Origin: Clostridia bacterium
GTDB lineage: Bacteria > Bacillota > DULZ01
Assembly: GCA_012840125.1 (NCBI GenBank)
Contig: DULZ01000020.1
Span: 1-34,775 of the forward strand
Direction: 5' to 3'
Length of the DNA: 34,775 nt
The translations under genes were made by a program, and so were the position numbers. Below the pieces are notes generated by a model that was given only the letters and a program-made list of their open reading frames with translations, had not been told where the DNA came from and searched no databases. This document shows, in pieces, positions 6,741 to 15,060 of this stretch. Each line of letters starts with the position of its first letter. Position 1 is the stretch's first letter.

Positions 6741-9700
6741 TGAACCTGCCGAAACTGTCTGTGGACCGCCCGGTAACGGTGGTCATGGTGATTTTAATTA
6801 TCCTCCTGTTGGGATTTGTCTCGTTTACTAATCTGGCTATCGACTTGTTGCCGGAAATGAATCTCCCCATCGTCATCATTTATACGGAATATCCAGGTGC
6901 CGGCCCGGCGGAAGTGGAGAACCTGGTGACCAGGCCCATTGAGCAGGTGGTGGGTACCGTCCGCGGGTTGGACACCATTGAATCCATATCTTCCCTGGGC
7001 TCGTCCATGGTTGTTGTCCAGTTCGGCTGGGGGACCGATATCGACCAAGCGGCCAATGACCTGCGGGAGCAGCTGGACATTATTAGGGGTTATTTACCCG
7101 ACAGTGCCCAGAAACCCATGGTGTTCAAAATGGACCCCAACCTGATACCCGTGGTCCAGTTGGCTGCTACCGGGTCTCGCAGTCCGGCTGATTTAAAGAC
7201 CCTGCTGGAAGATAAAGTAGTACCCAAACTGGAGCGCATCGAAGGTGTGGCTTCCGTGGTCCTCACTGGGGGGGACACCAGGGAGATCCGTTTGGAAGTA
7301 GACCCGGCGAAGCTGTCCCATTACGGCTTGACGCTGCCCCAACTGCTGCAAAGCATGCAGGGAGATAACGTGAACCTGTCCGGCGGCACCGCCGGGCTGG
7401 GTGACCGGGAACTGCTGGTCCGGATTAAAGGGGAGTTCAAGAGTGTCGAGGATATCGGCAATGTCACCGTAGCCACCCCCCTTGGTACCCGGGTGCGCCT
7501 GAAAGACTTGGGGGAAATTATCGATACCTATCAGGAAAAGACCCAGCTCAGCCTCTTGAACGGGCAGGAAGCTATCGGCCTTAATATCAGCAAGCAAACC
7601 GATGCCAACACCGTGCAGGTGTCCCGGGAGGTCAGGAAAACGCTGGCCGCCCTGGCGAAGGAATTGCCGGAGGATATCTCCATTGAGACCCTGTTTGACC
7701 AGGCCGAGTACATTGAATTCTCCATTCGCAATATGACCCAGAACATGGTTACCGGCGGCATCTTGGCGATGTTGATCCTATTCATATTCCTCCGGAACGT
7801 GCCTACCACATTGATCATTGCTTTGTCCATGCCCGTTTCGGTGGTCGCCACGTTTACGCTGGTCTATTTCGGGGGGATTACTTTAAATATCATGTCCCTG
7901 GGCGGTCTGGCGCTGGGACTGGGGATGCTGGTTGATAACTCCATTGTGATCCTGGAGAATATCTACCGTCACCGGGAGACAGGTCTGTCGGCTATGAATG
8001 CGGCTGTGACGGGAGCCAACGAGGTGGGCAATGCCATTACGGCCTCCACCTTGACTACCATTGCGGTGTTTTTCCCGATTGTGTTTGTGGAAGGGCTCGC
8101 CTCCCAGTTGTTTAGAGAGTTTGCTTTGACCATCTCCTTTTCCTTGTTCGCTTCCTTATTAGTGGCTTTGACCGTGGTGCCCATGTTTTCCTCCCGCATG
8201 ATGAAGATCACCCCCCTGGATCAAAACGGGGAAGCCGGGGGAAGTCAAGGGGGCCTGCGGGGCTTCTGGCGCCGGGTATTTGCAGCTTGGGGAACGGGAT
8301 TGCACAAGCTGGAAGTTGGTTACCGGCAGCTGTTAGCCGCCTGCTTGAGGCGGCGCCGGCGGGTGATCTTGGTGGTCACCCTGATTGTGGTGGCAAGCCT
8401 GGTTCTAGTACCCGTGATCGGGGCAGAATTCATTCCGGCCATGGATCAGGGCTATGCCACAGTAAACATTTCCCTGCCCTACGGTTCCAAGTTAGAGGCC
8501 ACCAGGGAAATTGCGGGCCGGGTGGAAGAGATTATTCAGTCCATTCCTGAAGTTGACCTGGTGTTTACCGCCATCGGCGCCGACAGTACCGGACTGGGCG
8601 GTGTGGGGCCGGCGGAAAACGCCAGCATCGCTATCACCTTGAAACCGCTGTCGGAACGGGAACGCAAGACTGATGAGGTAGTAGATGAGATCTGGGCGAA
8701 GGTGCAGGATATTCCCGGCGCCGAGATTTCCGTTTCCGGCGTAGACGCCTCTGCCATGATGGGGCATGGCATGGCTCCCGTCCAAGTGCGGGTGGAAGGG
8801 GATGATTTGGAAGTCCTGACGGAAATCGCTAAGCAAATCAAGACGGTCATGGAAAGTATCCCCGGTACCAGGGAAGTGGAAATCGGTACGGAGGAAGGCC
8901 GGCCGGAGCTGGCTCTGGTGGTGGACCGGGCTAAAGCGGCCCAGTATGGGTTGAGCACGGCCCAGATCGTGTCCACGGTCCAGACGGCCATGCAGGGGCA
9001 AACCATCACCCGGTACAAGGAAACCGGGGAAGAAATCGATGTAAAAGTCATCTTCCCCAGGGAGCTACGGGAAAACGTGGCCCATCTTAAGAGCATTGAG
9101 TTCTTGACACCTTCGGGGCTGAAAGTGCCTCTAGGGGAAGTGGCGGAATTGAATATCGAGCAAGGGCCGACGGATATCAACCGGCGCAACCAAACCCGCT
9201 ATATCCCGGTAACCTGCCAGATCAGCGGGCGGGATTTAAACAGCGTCATGAATGATATTAATTACATGTTGGAGGAACAGCTGCAGCTGCCCGACGGCTA
9301 TGCCCTGGAAATGGGTGGGTCCGCCGAGGAAATGGTGAAAGCTTTTTCCAGCCTGACCAAAGCCCTGTTGTTAGCAATTGCGCTGGTCTACATGATCATG
9401 GCCGCTCAATTTGAGTCTTTCCTCCATCCTTTTGTGATCATGTTCTCCATGCCGGTGGCCATTGTCGGGGTGATCTTAGGTTTGCTGGTCACGGGCAGCA
9501 CCTTTAACGTCATTTCCTTTATCGGGATTATCATGCTGGCCGGTATTGTGGTAAACAACGCCATCGTGCTGGTGGACTATGTGAATACCCTGCGCAAGAG
9601 AGGCATGGCCCGGGACGAAGCCATCCTGGTCGGCGGGCAAACCAGGCTGAGACCCATTTTAATGACCACTTTAACCACCGTGCTTGCCATGCTGCCTTTG

Positions 9701-9895
9701 ATGTTTGAAGCAGGAGAAGGAGGGGAAGCCGGTGCGCCCCTGGCGGCAGCGGTAGTAGGCGGCTTGACCACTTCCACCCTGTTAACGCTGGTACTGGTGC
9801 CTGTCGTCTACAGTATTTTTGATGATTGGGGACAGAGGATCATGCGGAGGAGAAAAGCGAAACGGGAGAGCCAGAAGGGGGTACAATCGGCATGA
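6740..9895 (+). CDS. RND family efflux pump (AcrB/SwrC type)
   Basis: A 1051-residue inner-membrane transporter of full HAE1 length. It shows the expected duplicated layout: TM1 at the N-terminus (VVMVILIILLLGFVSF), a large extracytoplasmic loop, TM2-6, a second large loop and TM8-12. The TM4 segment GLGMLVDNSIVILENIY carries the Asp expected in the proton relay, and the second-half equivalent is MLAGIVVNNAIVLVDYV. The family exports drugs, detergents or surfactant lipopeptides by proton antiport; B. subtilis SwrC shows that this works in monoderms. The substrate cannot be read from the sequence. It overlaps the next gene by 4 nt (ATGA). Confidence 0.95.
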   Translation: MNLPKLSVDRPVTVVMVILIILLLGFVSFTNLAIDLLPEMNLPIVIIYTEYPGAGPAEVENLVTRPIEQVVGTVRGLDTIESISSLGSSMVVVQFGWGTDIDQAANDLREQLDIIRGYLPDSAQKPMVFKMDPNLIPVVQLAATGSRSPADLKTLLEDKVVPKLERIEGVASVVLTGGDTREIRLEVDPAKLSHYGLTLPQLLQSMQGDNVNLSGGTAGLGDRELLVRIKGEFKSVEDIGNVTVATPLGTRVRLKDLGEIIDTYQEKTQLSLLNGQEAIGLNISKQTDANTVQVSREVRKTLAALAKELPEDISIETLFDQAEYIEFSIRNMTQNMVTGGILAMLILFIFLRNVPTTLIIALSMPVSVVATFTLVYFGGITLNIMSLGGLALGLGMLVDNSIVILENIYRHRETGLSAMNAAVTGANEVGNAITASTLTTIAVFFPIVFVEGLASQLFREFALTISFSLFASLLVALTVVPMFSSRMMKITPLDQNGEAGGSQGGLRGFWRRVFAAWGTGLHKLEVGYRQLLAACLRRRRRVILVVTLIVVASLVLVPVIGAEFIPAMDQGYATVNISLPYGSKLEATREIAGRVEEIIQSIPEVDLVFTAIGADSTGLGGVGPAENASIAITLKPLSERERKTDEVVDEIWAKVQDIPGAEISVSGVDASAMMGHGMAPVQVRVEGDDLEVLTEIAKQIKTVMESIPGTREVEIGTEEGRPELALVVDRAKAAQYGLSTAQIVSTVQTAMQGQTITRYKETGEEIDVKVIFPRELRENVAHLKSIEFLTPSGLKVPLGEVAELNIEQGPTDINRRNQTRYIPVTCQISGRDLNSVMNDINYMLEEQLQLPDGYALEMGGSAEEMVKAFSSLTKALLLAIALVYMIMAAQFESFLHPFVIMFSMPVAIVGVILGLLVTGSTFNVISFIGIIMLAGIVVNNAIVLVDYVNTLRKRGMARDEAILVGGQTRLRPILMTTLTTVLAMLPLMFEAGEGGEAGAPLAAAVVGGLTTSTLLTLVLVPVVYSIFDDWGQRIMRRRKAKRESQKGVQSA

Positions 9896-11028
9896 GAAGA
9901 AAGTGGCTGGCGCTGGTGACACTGGTGGCGGTATGTTTCGGGGTGCTCACCCCGGCCCTGGCGCAAACGGGGGCAGAGGAGGCCATCCCCTTGAGCCTGG
10001 AGGAAGCCATGGAAATAGCGGTGACCAACAACCTGGAGGTGGCCCTGCGGGAAAATGCCATCGGGAAAGCAAAGGTAAGTTTGCGGGAAGCACGTACTGC
10101 CGCGGACCAGTTGGACACCCTCATGGAGTTTTCGGGAGCTACTTTGGAAACCCTGCAAGCGGTATATGTGGGTCCGAAAGCCGCCGAGACCAATTTGCGG
10201 TTGGCGGAGCTGGCGGCGGACTATACCAAAAAGGGGTTGTACATGGCCGTTGAAAAAGCCTACTATGATGTTTTGAAGGCCCAGACAGAGGTGGCCCTTA
10301 AAGAAGCTGCCCTGGATAGGGCCCGGGAGCAGCTGCGGCTGGCTGAGGCCAGCGTGGCGGTGGGGTTGGCGGCCAAGAGCGATGCGATGGCCGCCCAGGT
10401 GGGGGTCACCAGTGCCGAGGTACAACTGGCCACCGCCCAGAATAATCTAGAAATAGCCATGATGGCCCTGGCGAAGGTGATGGGGAGAGACCTGGCCGAA
10501 CGCTATGCCTTGACCACGGAGTTTTCTTTCGCCCCGGTGGAAGAAATGGATCTTGATGCTTACCTGGCGGAACTGATGGAAAAAGACGTGACGGTGGTCG
10601 GGGCCAGGGAAGGATTGGCTATTGCGGAACTGCAGTTTGAGCAAGTGAAAAAGATGTATACCCCAAATGTGTATACTTATCAGCAAGCCCAATACGATCT
10701 CATCGAGGCCCAGCTGAAATACGAGCAGGCCAAAACGGATCTGGTCCAGAATGCCAGGCAAGCCTACCTGAATCTAAAGACGGCGGAAGAGGCTTATCGC
10801 TTGCTGGAAGAAAACGTTACGTTTGCGGAAGAGACGGCCAGGTTAGCCGCCCTGCGCTATGAAGCCGGTGTGGCCACCAGGCTGGAAATGGAGCAAGCCT
10901 TTGACCGGTTAAACGAGGCGGAGGCCCAAAGACTAGGCATGTTGTATAACTACAACCTGGCCAAAGCCCAATTGCGGTACGGCATCTTCATGGGCAGCGG
11001 TGCCGGGACGACGGCCGGTGGAGTGTGA
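9892..11028 (+). CDS. TolC-family (outer membrane efflux) protein
   Basis: A 378-residue secreted protein. The signal peptide ends ALAQ, about residue 24. The rest is long Ala/Glu-rich helices in two pseudo-repeats, each with the TolC pattern: L-x-x-A-x-x-x-A-x-x-N-N-x-x-V at residues ~35-50, then paired helices such as AKSDAMAAQVGVTSAEVQLATA. In Gram-negatives this family forms the outer-membrane channel. The protein is shorter than typical TolC (430-490 residues). Its presence in a genome that otherwise looks monoderm (SLH proteins, CsaB) is notable; such short homologues do occur in Peptococcaceae-type Clostridia. The ATG at 9892 overlaps the pump's stop codon and has AGAAGGGGG about 10 nt upstream. 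Confidence 0.87.
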   Translation: MRRKWLALVTLVAVCFGVLTPALAQTGAEEAIPLSLEEAMEIAVTNNLEVALRENAIGKAKVSLREARTAADQLDTLMEFSGATLETLQAVYVGPKAAETNLRLAELAADYTKKGLYMAVEKAYYDVLKAQTEVALKEAALDRAREQLRLAEASVAVGLAAKSDAMAAQVGVTSAEVQLATAQNNLEIAMMALAKVMGRDLAERYALTTEFSFAPVEEMDLDAYLAELMEKDVTVVGAREGLAIAELQFEQVKKMYTPNVYTYQQAQYDLIEAQLKYEQAKTDLVQNARQAYLNLKTAEEAYRLLEENVTFAEETARLAALRYEAGVATRLEMEQAFDRLNEAEAQRLGMLYNYNLAKAQLRYGIFMGSGAGTTAGGV

Positions 11029-11033
11029 GAGCC

Positions 11034-11630
11034 ATGACCGGTACTCCCGATAAAAAGTCCTCCATCATCCGGGCTGCTTTCCGACTCTTTGCGGAAAAAG
11101 GTTTTCACCATACCACGGTGGACGAAATCGCGGCCCTGGCGGGCGTCGGCAAAGGCACGGTTTACGAGTATTTTTCCAGCAAGCAGAAGCTCCTGCAGGA
11201 AATGCTCCTTTTGGCCAGCGACTACTATTTCAGCGATTTTACCCGCCACATGGAAGGAATTGGGGACCTCAAAGAGAAATTAAAAAGGTTAGTTGAGCTC
11301 CATTTTCAGTTTTTTGTGGAACATAGAGATATTGCCCGGGTGGTCCTGTTTGAACACCGCTACATTACCGAAGATCTAGGCGATTTACTGGTGGAAAAGG
11401 AAAAGCGCCGCACCGCCTACCTGGCTGAACTGCTGAAGGTTTCGGCGGCCCAAGGGGAAATCCGGCCGGTGAATTTTCAAGTGGCGGCGAAGATGATTAC
11501 CGGTGCTTTGTGGAATATGGGACTGGAAATGGCTGTATCCGAGGAAGAGACCGCGGGGCCGGAGTTGGCCGGGGAGATCCTGGATATCCTCTGGACCGGG
11601 TTGGCGCCGGCGGAAGGAGCTCGCGGATAA
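11034..11630 (+). CDS. TetR family transcriptional regulator
   Basis: A 198-residue regulator. An N-terminal TetR helix-turn-helix (residues ~10-57) includes FAEKGFHHTTVDEIAALAGVGKGTVYEYFSSKQKLL, the family hallmark. The C-terminal all-helical half should bind the inducer and dimerise. I chose ATG 11034 because GGTGGAG lies 10 nt upstream; GTG 11025, overlapping the tolC stop, is possible. As the last gene of the RND operon it most likely represses the promoter at 5444 through the palindrome at 5487, with relief by a pump substrate. Confidence 0.9.
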   Translation: MTGTPDKKSSIIRAAFRLFAEKGFHHTTVDEIAALAGVGKGTVYEYFSSKQKLLQEMLLLASDYYFSDFTRHMEGIGDLKEKLKRLVELHFQFFVEHRDIARVVLFEHRYITEDLGDLLVEKEKRRTAYLAELLKVSAAQGEIRPVNFQVAAKMITGALWNMGLEMAVSEEETAGPELAGEILDILWTGLAPAEGARG

Positions 11631-11638
11631 CCGTTGAC

Positions 11639-11674
11639 AAGGACACAGGGGGAACACACTTCTGTGTCCTTTCT
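11639..11674 (+). terminator. Terminator of the RND operon, GACACAGGGGGA-type
   Basis: AAGGACACAG (11639-11648), a 13-nt loop starting GGGGA and ending CTT, CTGTGTCCTT (11662-11671) and TTTCT. Its stem and loop frame match the terminator at 24392, so the two belong to one repeat family. Confidence 0.8.
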
Positions 11675-11745
11675 AGTGTTGAGGGGGAACAAACCGGGGC
11701 CGTTCTCCGTCAGAAATGTTATGGCTAAGAAGGGAGAGTGCGTTC

Positions 11746-14700
11746 ATGGTGAGTCATCGCCAAAACATATACCGCCTCATCCTGGCTTTCGTCCTGCTCC
11801 TGGTTATATTAACCTGTTTTGCTCTCCCTGCCACGGCATTCCCTGATACTGCTGACCACTGGGCGGCGACGGAGATCAACCTGCTGGCGGCTAAAGGGTT
11901 AGTCGGCGGCTATCCTGACGGAAGCTTTCGCCCGGAACGAGGTGTGACCAGGGCGGAGTTTGCCCGGCTGCTCATTTCGGCATTGAACATGGATGACAGT
12001 GCCTGGGCTTTGGAGACCAGTCACCAGTTGTTCAGGGACGTTCCCGTCGGGCACTGGGCCAGGGTTTATATTCAACTGGCCTGGGAACTCGGCATCGTAT
12101 CCGGTTATAAAGACGGTACTTTCCGGCCGGATCAGGTGATCAGCCGGGCGGAAATGGTGAGCATGCTGCTGCGGGCTTTAAAATTTGTCGGGCACGGGGA
12201 CCAGGAAGTGTCCTTTACCGATGAACTGCCCGACTGGGCCCGGGACGGTATCATGCTGGCGGCTAAATGGGGTTTAGTTAACGGCTTTGAGGACGGTACA
12301 TTCCGGGCCGGGGCGCCGGTGACCCGGGCGCAAGCCGCGGTCTTCTTGAGCCGGATGCTGTCCCAGCGGGGTGCTTTGTATGAAATCTACGGCAATGTTC
12401 TGTCGGTGGATGAAAGTACCATTACGCTGGGGATTGAGGGGCAGGTGGCGACGCTGCCCTTGCGGGAAGGGTGTCTTTTTTATGCTGGCGCCCAACAGCT
12501 GGACAGGAACGGGCTGGTGAACGAACTGCCCCAGCCTGCCCTGTTGGCGGTGCACCGGGAAGGAAAAGTAGCTTTTGTGCAGCTTTTGGAAGATGCTTTA
12601 GACAGCAGCATCAGGATAGCTTATCAGGGTGACGGCACCGGCGCCCAGGTTAATGCTCGCACCGGTGTCAGTTTTATGGAACAGCCCTTGGAGGACGCGG
12701 ATTTATCCGCCGCTTCCACGGCGGATCCGGCGGCGAGCCTGGCCACCACTAAAAAGGCCATGAACCTGGCCGGTCTTTTGCGGGATGTGAATGTTGACGG
12801 CCGGGGACAAATCATCGCTATCATCGACAGCGGGGTGGATCCCGGGCATCCGGACCTCCAGCGGACCACTAACAATAGAACTAAGATTATCGGCTGGCGC
12901 AATTTCACCGGTGAAGGAAAAGTAGAGCTGTCCGGTACGGCCCCGGCCGGCAGCAGCGTTCTCTCCCACCAGGGAGTGAGCTACCGCCTGCCCGGGGTTA
13001 GCTCAAAAAGCGGCGTACTTAGGTTCGGTTTCTTGGATGAAGAGAGCCAAGGGGTGGACTTCAACCTGGACGGGGATTTAACGGACCGGTTCTTAGTCCT
13101 GGCCGTGGACAGCAAAAAGGCCGGGGTTTATGATCTGGTTTTCCTGGATACCCAGGGGGACCGGGATTTAAGCAATGAGACCGGTTTAGAGGCGTATGAC
13201 CTCAGCAGGGCTTATGCTACCTTCCGGGGGCCCTTCGGCAACAGCTTCAACCTGGTGGTAAGCCATGTTGATCCGGCCGGCACGACGGTGGTCTTTGGTT
13301 ACGACCAGTTGGGACACGGTACCCAGGTGGCCGGGATAGCAGCCGCCAACGGCGTTATCCAGGGAGTGGCCCCCGGGGCGAGGCTCCTGGTGGCCAAGGT
13401 GCTGGACCGGGAGGGAACCACCCAGTGGGAGCAGCTGGCGGAGGCTATTCGCTGGGCGGCGGCGGAAGGAGCCGATGTAATCAACCTGAGCCTGGGCTAT
13501 TACCGGGATGAAACCGCCGGGAATAACACTTTGACCAAACTGGCGGATGACCTGTCCGAGCAGGGCATCATTTTCACCGTGGCCGCCGGCAATGAAGGGC
13601 CGGGTCTAGGGACCCTGGCCACGCCGGGCAATGCCAAGAGCGCTATCAGTGTAGGGGCGTATATCACGCCGGAAATGTGGCGCACGGATTACGGCTACGA
13701 AGTTTCTTCCCCCACATTATGGCATTTTAGCTCCGCCGGTCCCAGGCAGGACGGCCTCATGGTGCCCACCGTCGTGGCACCGGGCAGCGCCGTCTCCACC
13801 TGGCCTTTGACGGCAGGTAACGGCTACCGGCGGGGGGAGGGGACCAGTATTGCCGCGCCCCATGTAGCGGGTGCCGTGGCGTTGATGCGGCAGGCAGCCG
13901 GGGAGCTGGGGTTTGACTTTGACTGGAATGATTTCAAGCAGGCCCTGGCCGCCGGCTCTCAATCCTTGCCCAATATGACGGCGGCAGAGGTGGGTTACGG
14001 CGCTTTCGATGCCGGGCGCACCTGGCGGGAGCTGAGGCAGCAGGAGGCTTTTTACCGGCTTTTCCGCGGCTATGCTTATAACCGGCGGCTGGGCTTCGGG
14101 GAAGGGTTGTATTCCCGTGAAGTGATGCCGGGGGACGTACCTTATTATGTGATTAACCAGGGCGATCAAGAGCAAATCATCTTCTGGTCTTCCACGGCCG
14201 AGTGGTTAAAGCCCTTATTCCAAATGACTTCCCTGCCGGCGGGCGGGCGCCGGGAACTGCCCGTGGAATACGTGCTGCCCCGGGAGCCGGGCCTCTATAC
14301 GGGCTGGCTGGAAGGGCGCTTGCTCACTTCCACCGGTGCCGACATCCGTTTAATGACCACGGTGATCAAACCCTACCTGCTGCACCGGGAGAACATGTAC
14401 CGGCAGGAACTGTCCGGGAGTCTGCCGGCCGGGCAATTCAAGCGATACTTCTTTAAAGTTCCTGAGGGGACGGCAGCCATGCAGCTGTCCCTGGCGGTGA
14501 CCGGCAGCCAAGGCAGGTTTGATGGGCGGGTGCGCTTCCATGTGAACCAGCCCAATGGTGCTCCTTACGGGATGAGTGATTGGGTAGGGTTGGCACCGGC
14601 GGGGCAGGCGAGCCAGGGCTGGTCCGGCCTGGTGATTGAACAGCCCCAAGCCGGCATCTGGGAAGTGGTGGTCTACAGTTCGGCTTCCTTGTCTACTTAC

Positions 14701-14982
14701 GGCCGGCGGGATTCCCATTACCGGTTGTCGGTGCAGCTGGCGGGGGTGGATGAGAGCAAGACATCCTCCCGGCCCCTGCCTTACTTGGTCAGTATAGCGC
14801 CGAAAGAGCTTGTTCCGGGTGAGCCTAATTACGTGACCGTGCATGTGTTTGACCGGGATACCTTAAGACCTGTTACCGGCATGCTGACCATCAATGAACA
14901 GCTGTATCAAGTCAAAAAAGGGCAAGTGACGTTAACGGTGGTGCCCCAGAATCAGGAATTCGTCGTGAACATCCAGATCTAG
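11746..14982 (+). CDS. SLH-anchored subtilisin-like serine protease (S8)
   Basis: A 1078-residue surface protease. A signal peptide (to ~32, ending ATAF) precedes three SLH domains (~33-80, 92-140, 152-200). A single ~70-residue beta module follows (GNVLSVDESTITLGI...), resembling the repeats of the protein at 3307. Then comes the S8 catalytic domain with Asp361 (AIIDSGVD), His524 (GHGTQVAG) and Ser701 (GTSIAAPHVAG). Asp and His are 163 residues apart, against about 30-50 in simple subtilisins. The insert holds two acidic loops, DFNLDGDLTD and DTQGDRDLSNE, that look calcium-binding. About 300 residues of beta-rich C-terminal domain follow. ATG 11746 is chosen over 11716 because AAGGGAGAG lies 8 nt upstream and the signal peptide then starts normally. 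The role is likely surface protein turnover or nutrient proteolysis. Confidence 0.92.
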   Translation: MVSHRQNIYRLILAFVLLLVILTCFALPATAFPDTADHWAATEINLLAAKGLVGGYPDGSFRPERGVTRAEFARLLISALNMDDSAWALETSHQLFRDVPVGHWARVYIQLAWELGIVSGYKDGTFRPDQVISRAEMVSMLLRALKFVGHGDQEVSFTDELPDWARDGIMLAAKWGLVNGFEDGTFRAGAPVTRAQAAVFLSRMLSQRGALYEIYGNVLSVDESTITLGIEGQVATLPLREGCLFYAGAQQLDRNGLVNELPQPALLAVHREGKVAFVQLLEDALDSSIRIAYQGDGTGAQVNARTGVSFMEQPLEDADLSAASTADPAASLATTKKAMNLAGLLRDVNVDGRGQIIAIIDSGVDPGHPDLQRTTNNRTKIIGWRNFTGEGKVELSGTAPAGSSVLSHQGVSYRLPGVSSKSGVLRFGFLDEESQGVDFNLDGDLTDRFLVLAVDSKKAGVYDLVFLDTQGDRDLSNETGLEAYDLSRAYATFRGPFGNSFNLVVSHVDPAGTTVVFGYDQLGHGTQVAGIAAANGVIQGVAPGARLLVAKVLDREGTTQWEQLAEAIRWAAAEGADVINLSLGYYRDETAGNNTLTKLADDLSEQGIIFTVAAGNEGPGLGTLATPGNAKSAISVGAYITPEMWRTDYGYEVSSPTLWHFSSAGPRQDGLMVPTVVAPGSAVSTWPLTAGNGYRRGEGTSIAAPHVAGAVALMRQAAGELGFDFDWNDFKQALAAGSQSLPNMTAAEVGYGAFDAGRTWRELRQQEAFYRLFRGYAYNRRLGFGEGLYSREVMPGDVPYYVINQGDQEQIIFWSSTAEWLKPLFQMTSLPAGGRRELPVEYVLPREPGLYTGWLEGRLLTSTGADIRLMTTVIKPYLLHRENMYRQELSGSLPAGQFKRYFFKVPEGTAAMQLSLAVTGSQGRFDGRVRFHVNQPNGAPYGMSDWVGLAPAGQASQGWSGLVIEQPQAGIWEVVVYSSASLSTYGRRDSHYRLSVQLAGVDESKTSSRPLPYLVSIAPKELVPGEPNYVTVHVFDRDTLRPVTGMLTINEQLYQVKKGQVTLTVVPQNQEFVVNIQI

Positions 14983-14989
14983 TGCTAAC

Positions 14990-15018
14990 TTGTGGCTTAC
15001 GGGAAATACTGTTAGAAT
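14990..15018 (+). promoter_or_regulatory. Possible SigA promoter before the DUF5693-csaB genes
   Basis: TTGTGG (14990-14995), 17-bp spacer, TAGAAT (15013-15018). It lies in the 78-bp gap after the protease and would drive the tightly packed genes that follow. Confidence 0.5.
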
Positions 15019-15060
15019 GGATGTATTAGTATGCTGGTCCCGCGGGATAAGGAGGCATTT

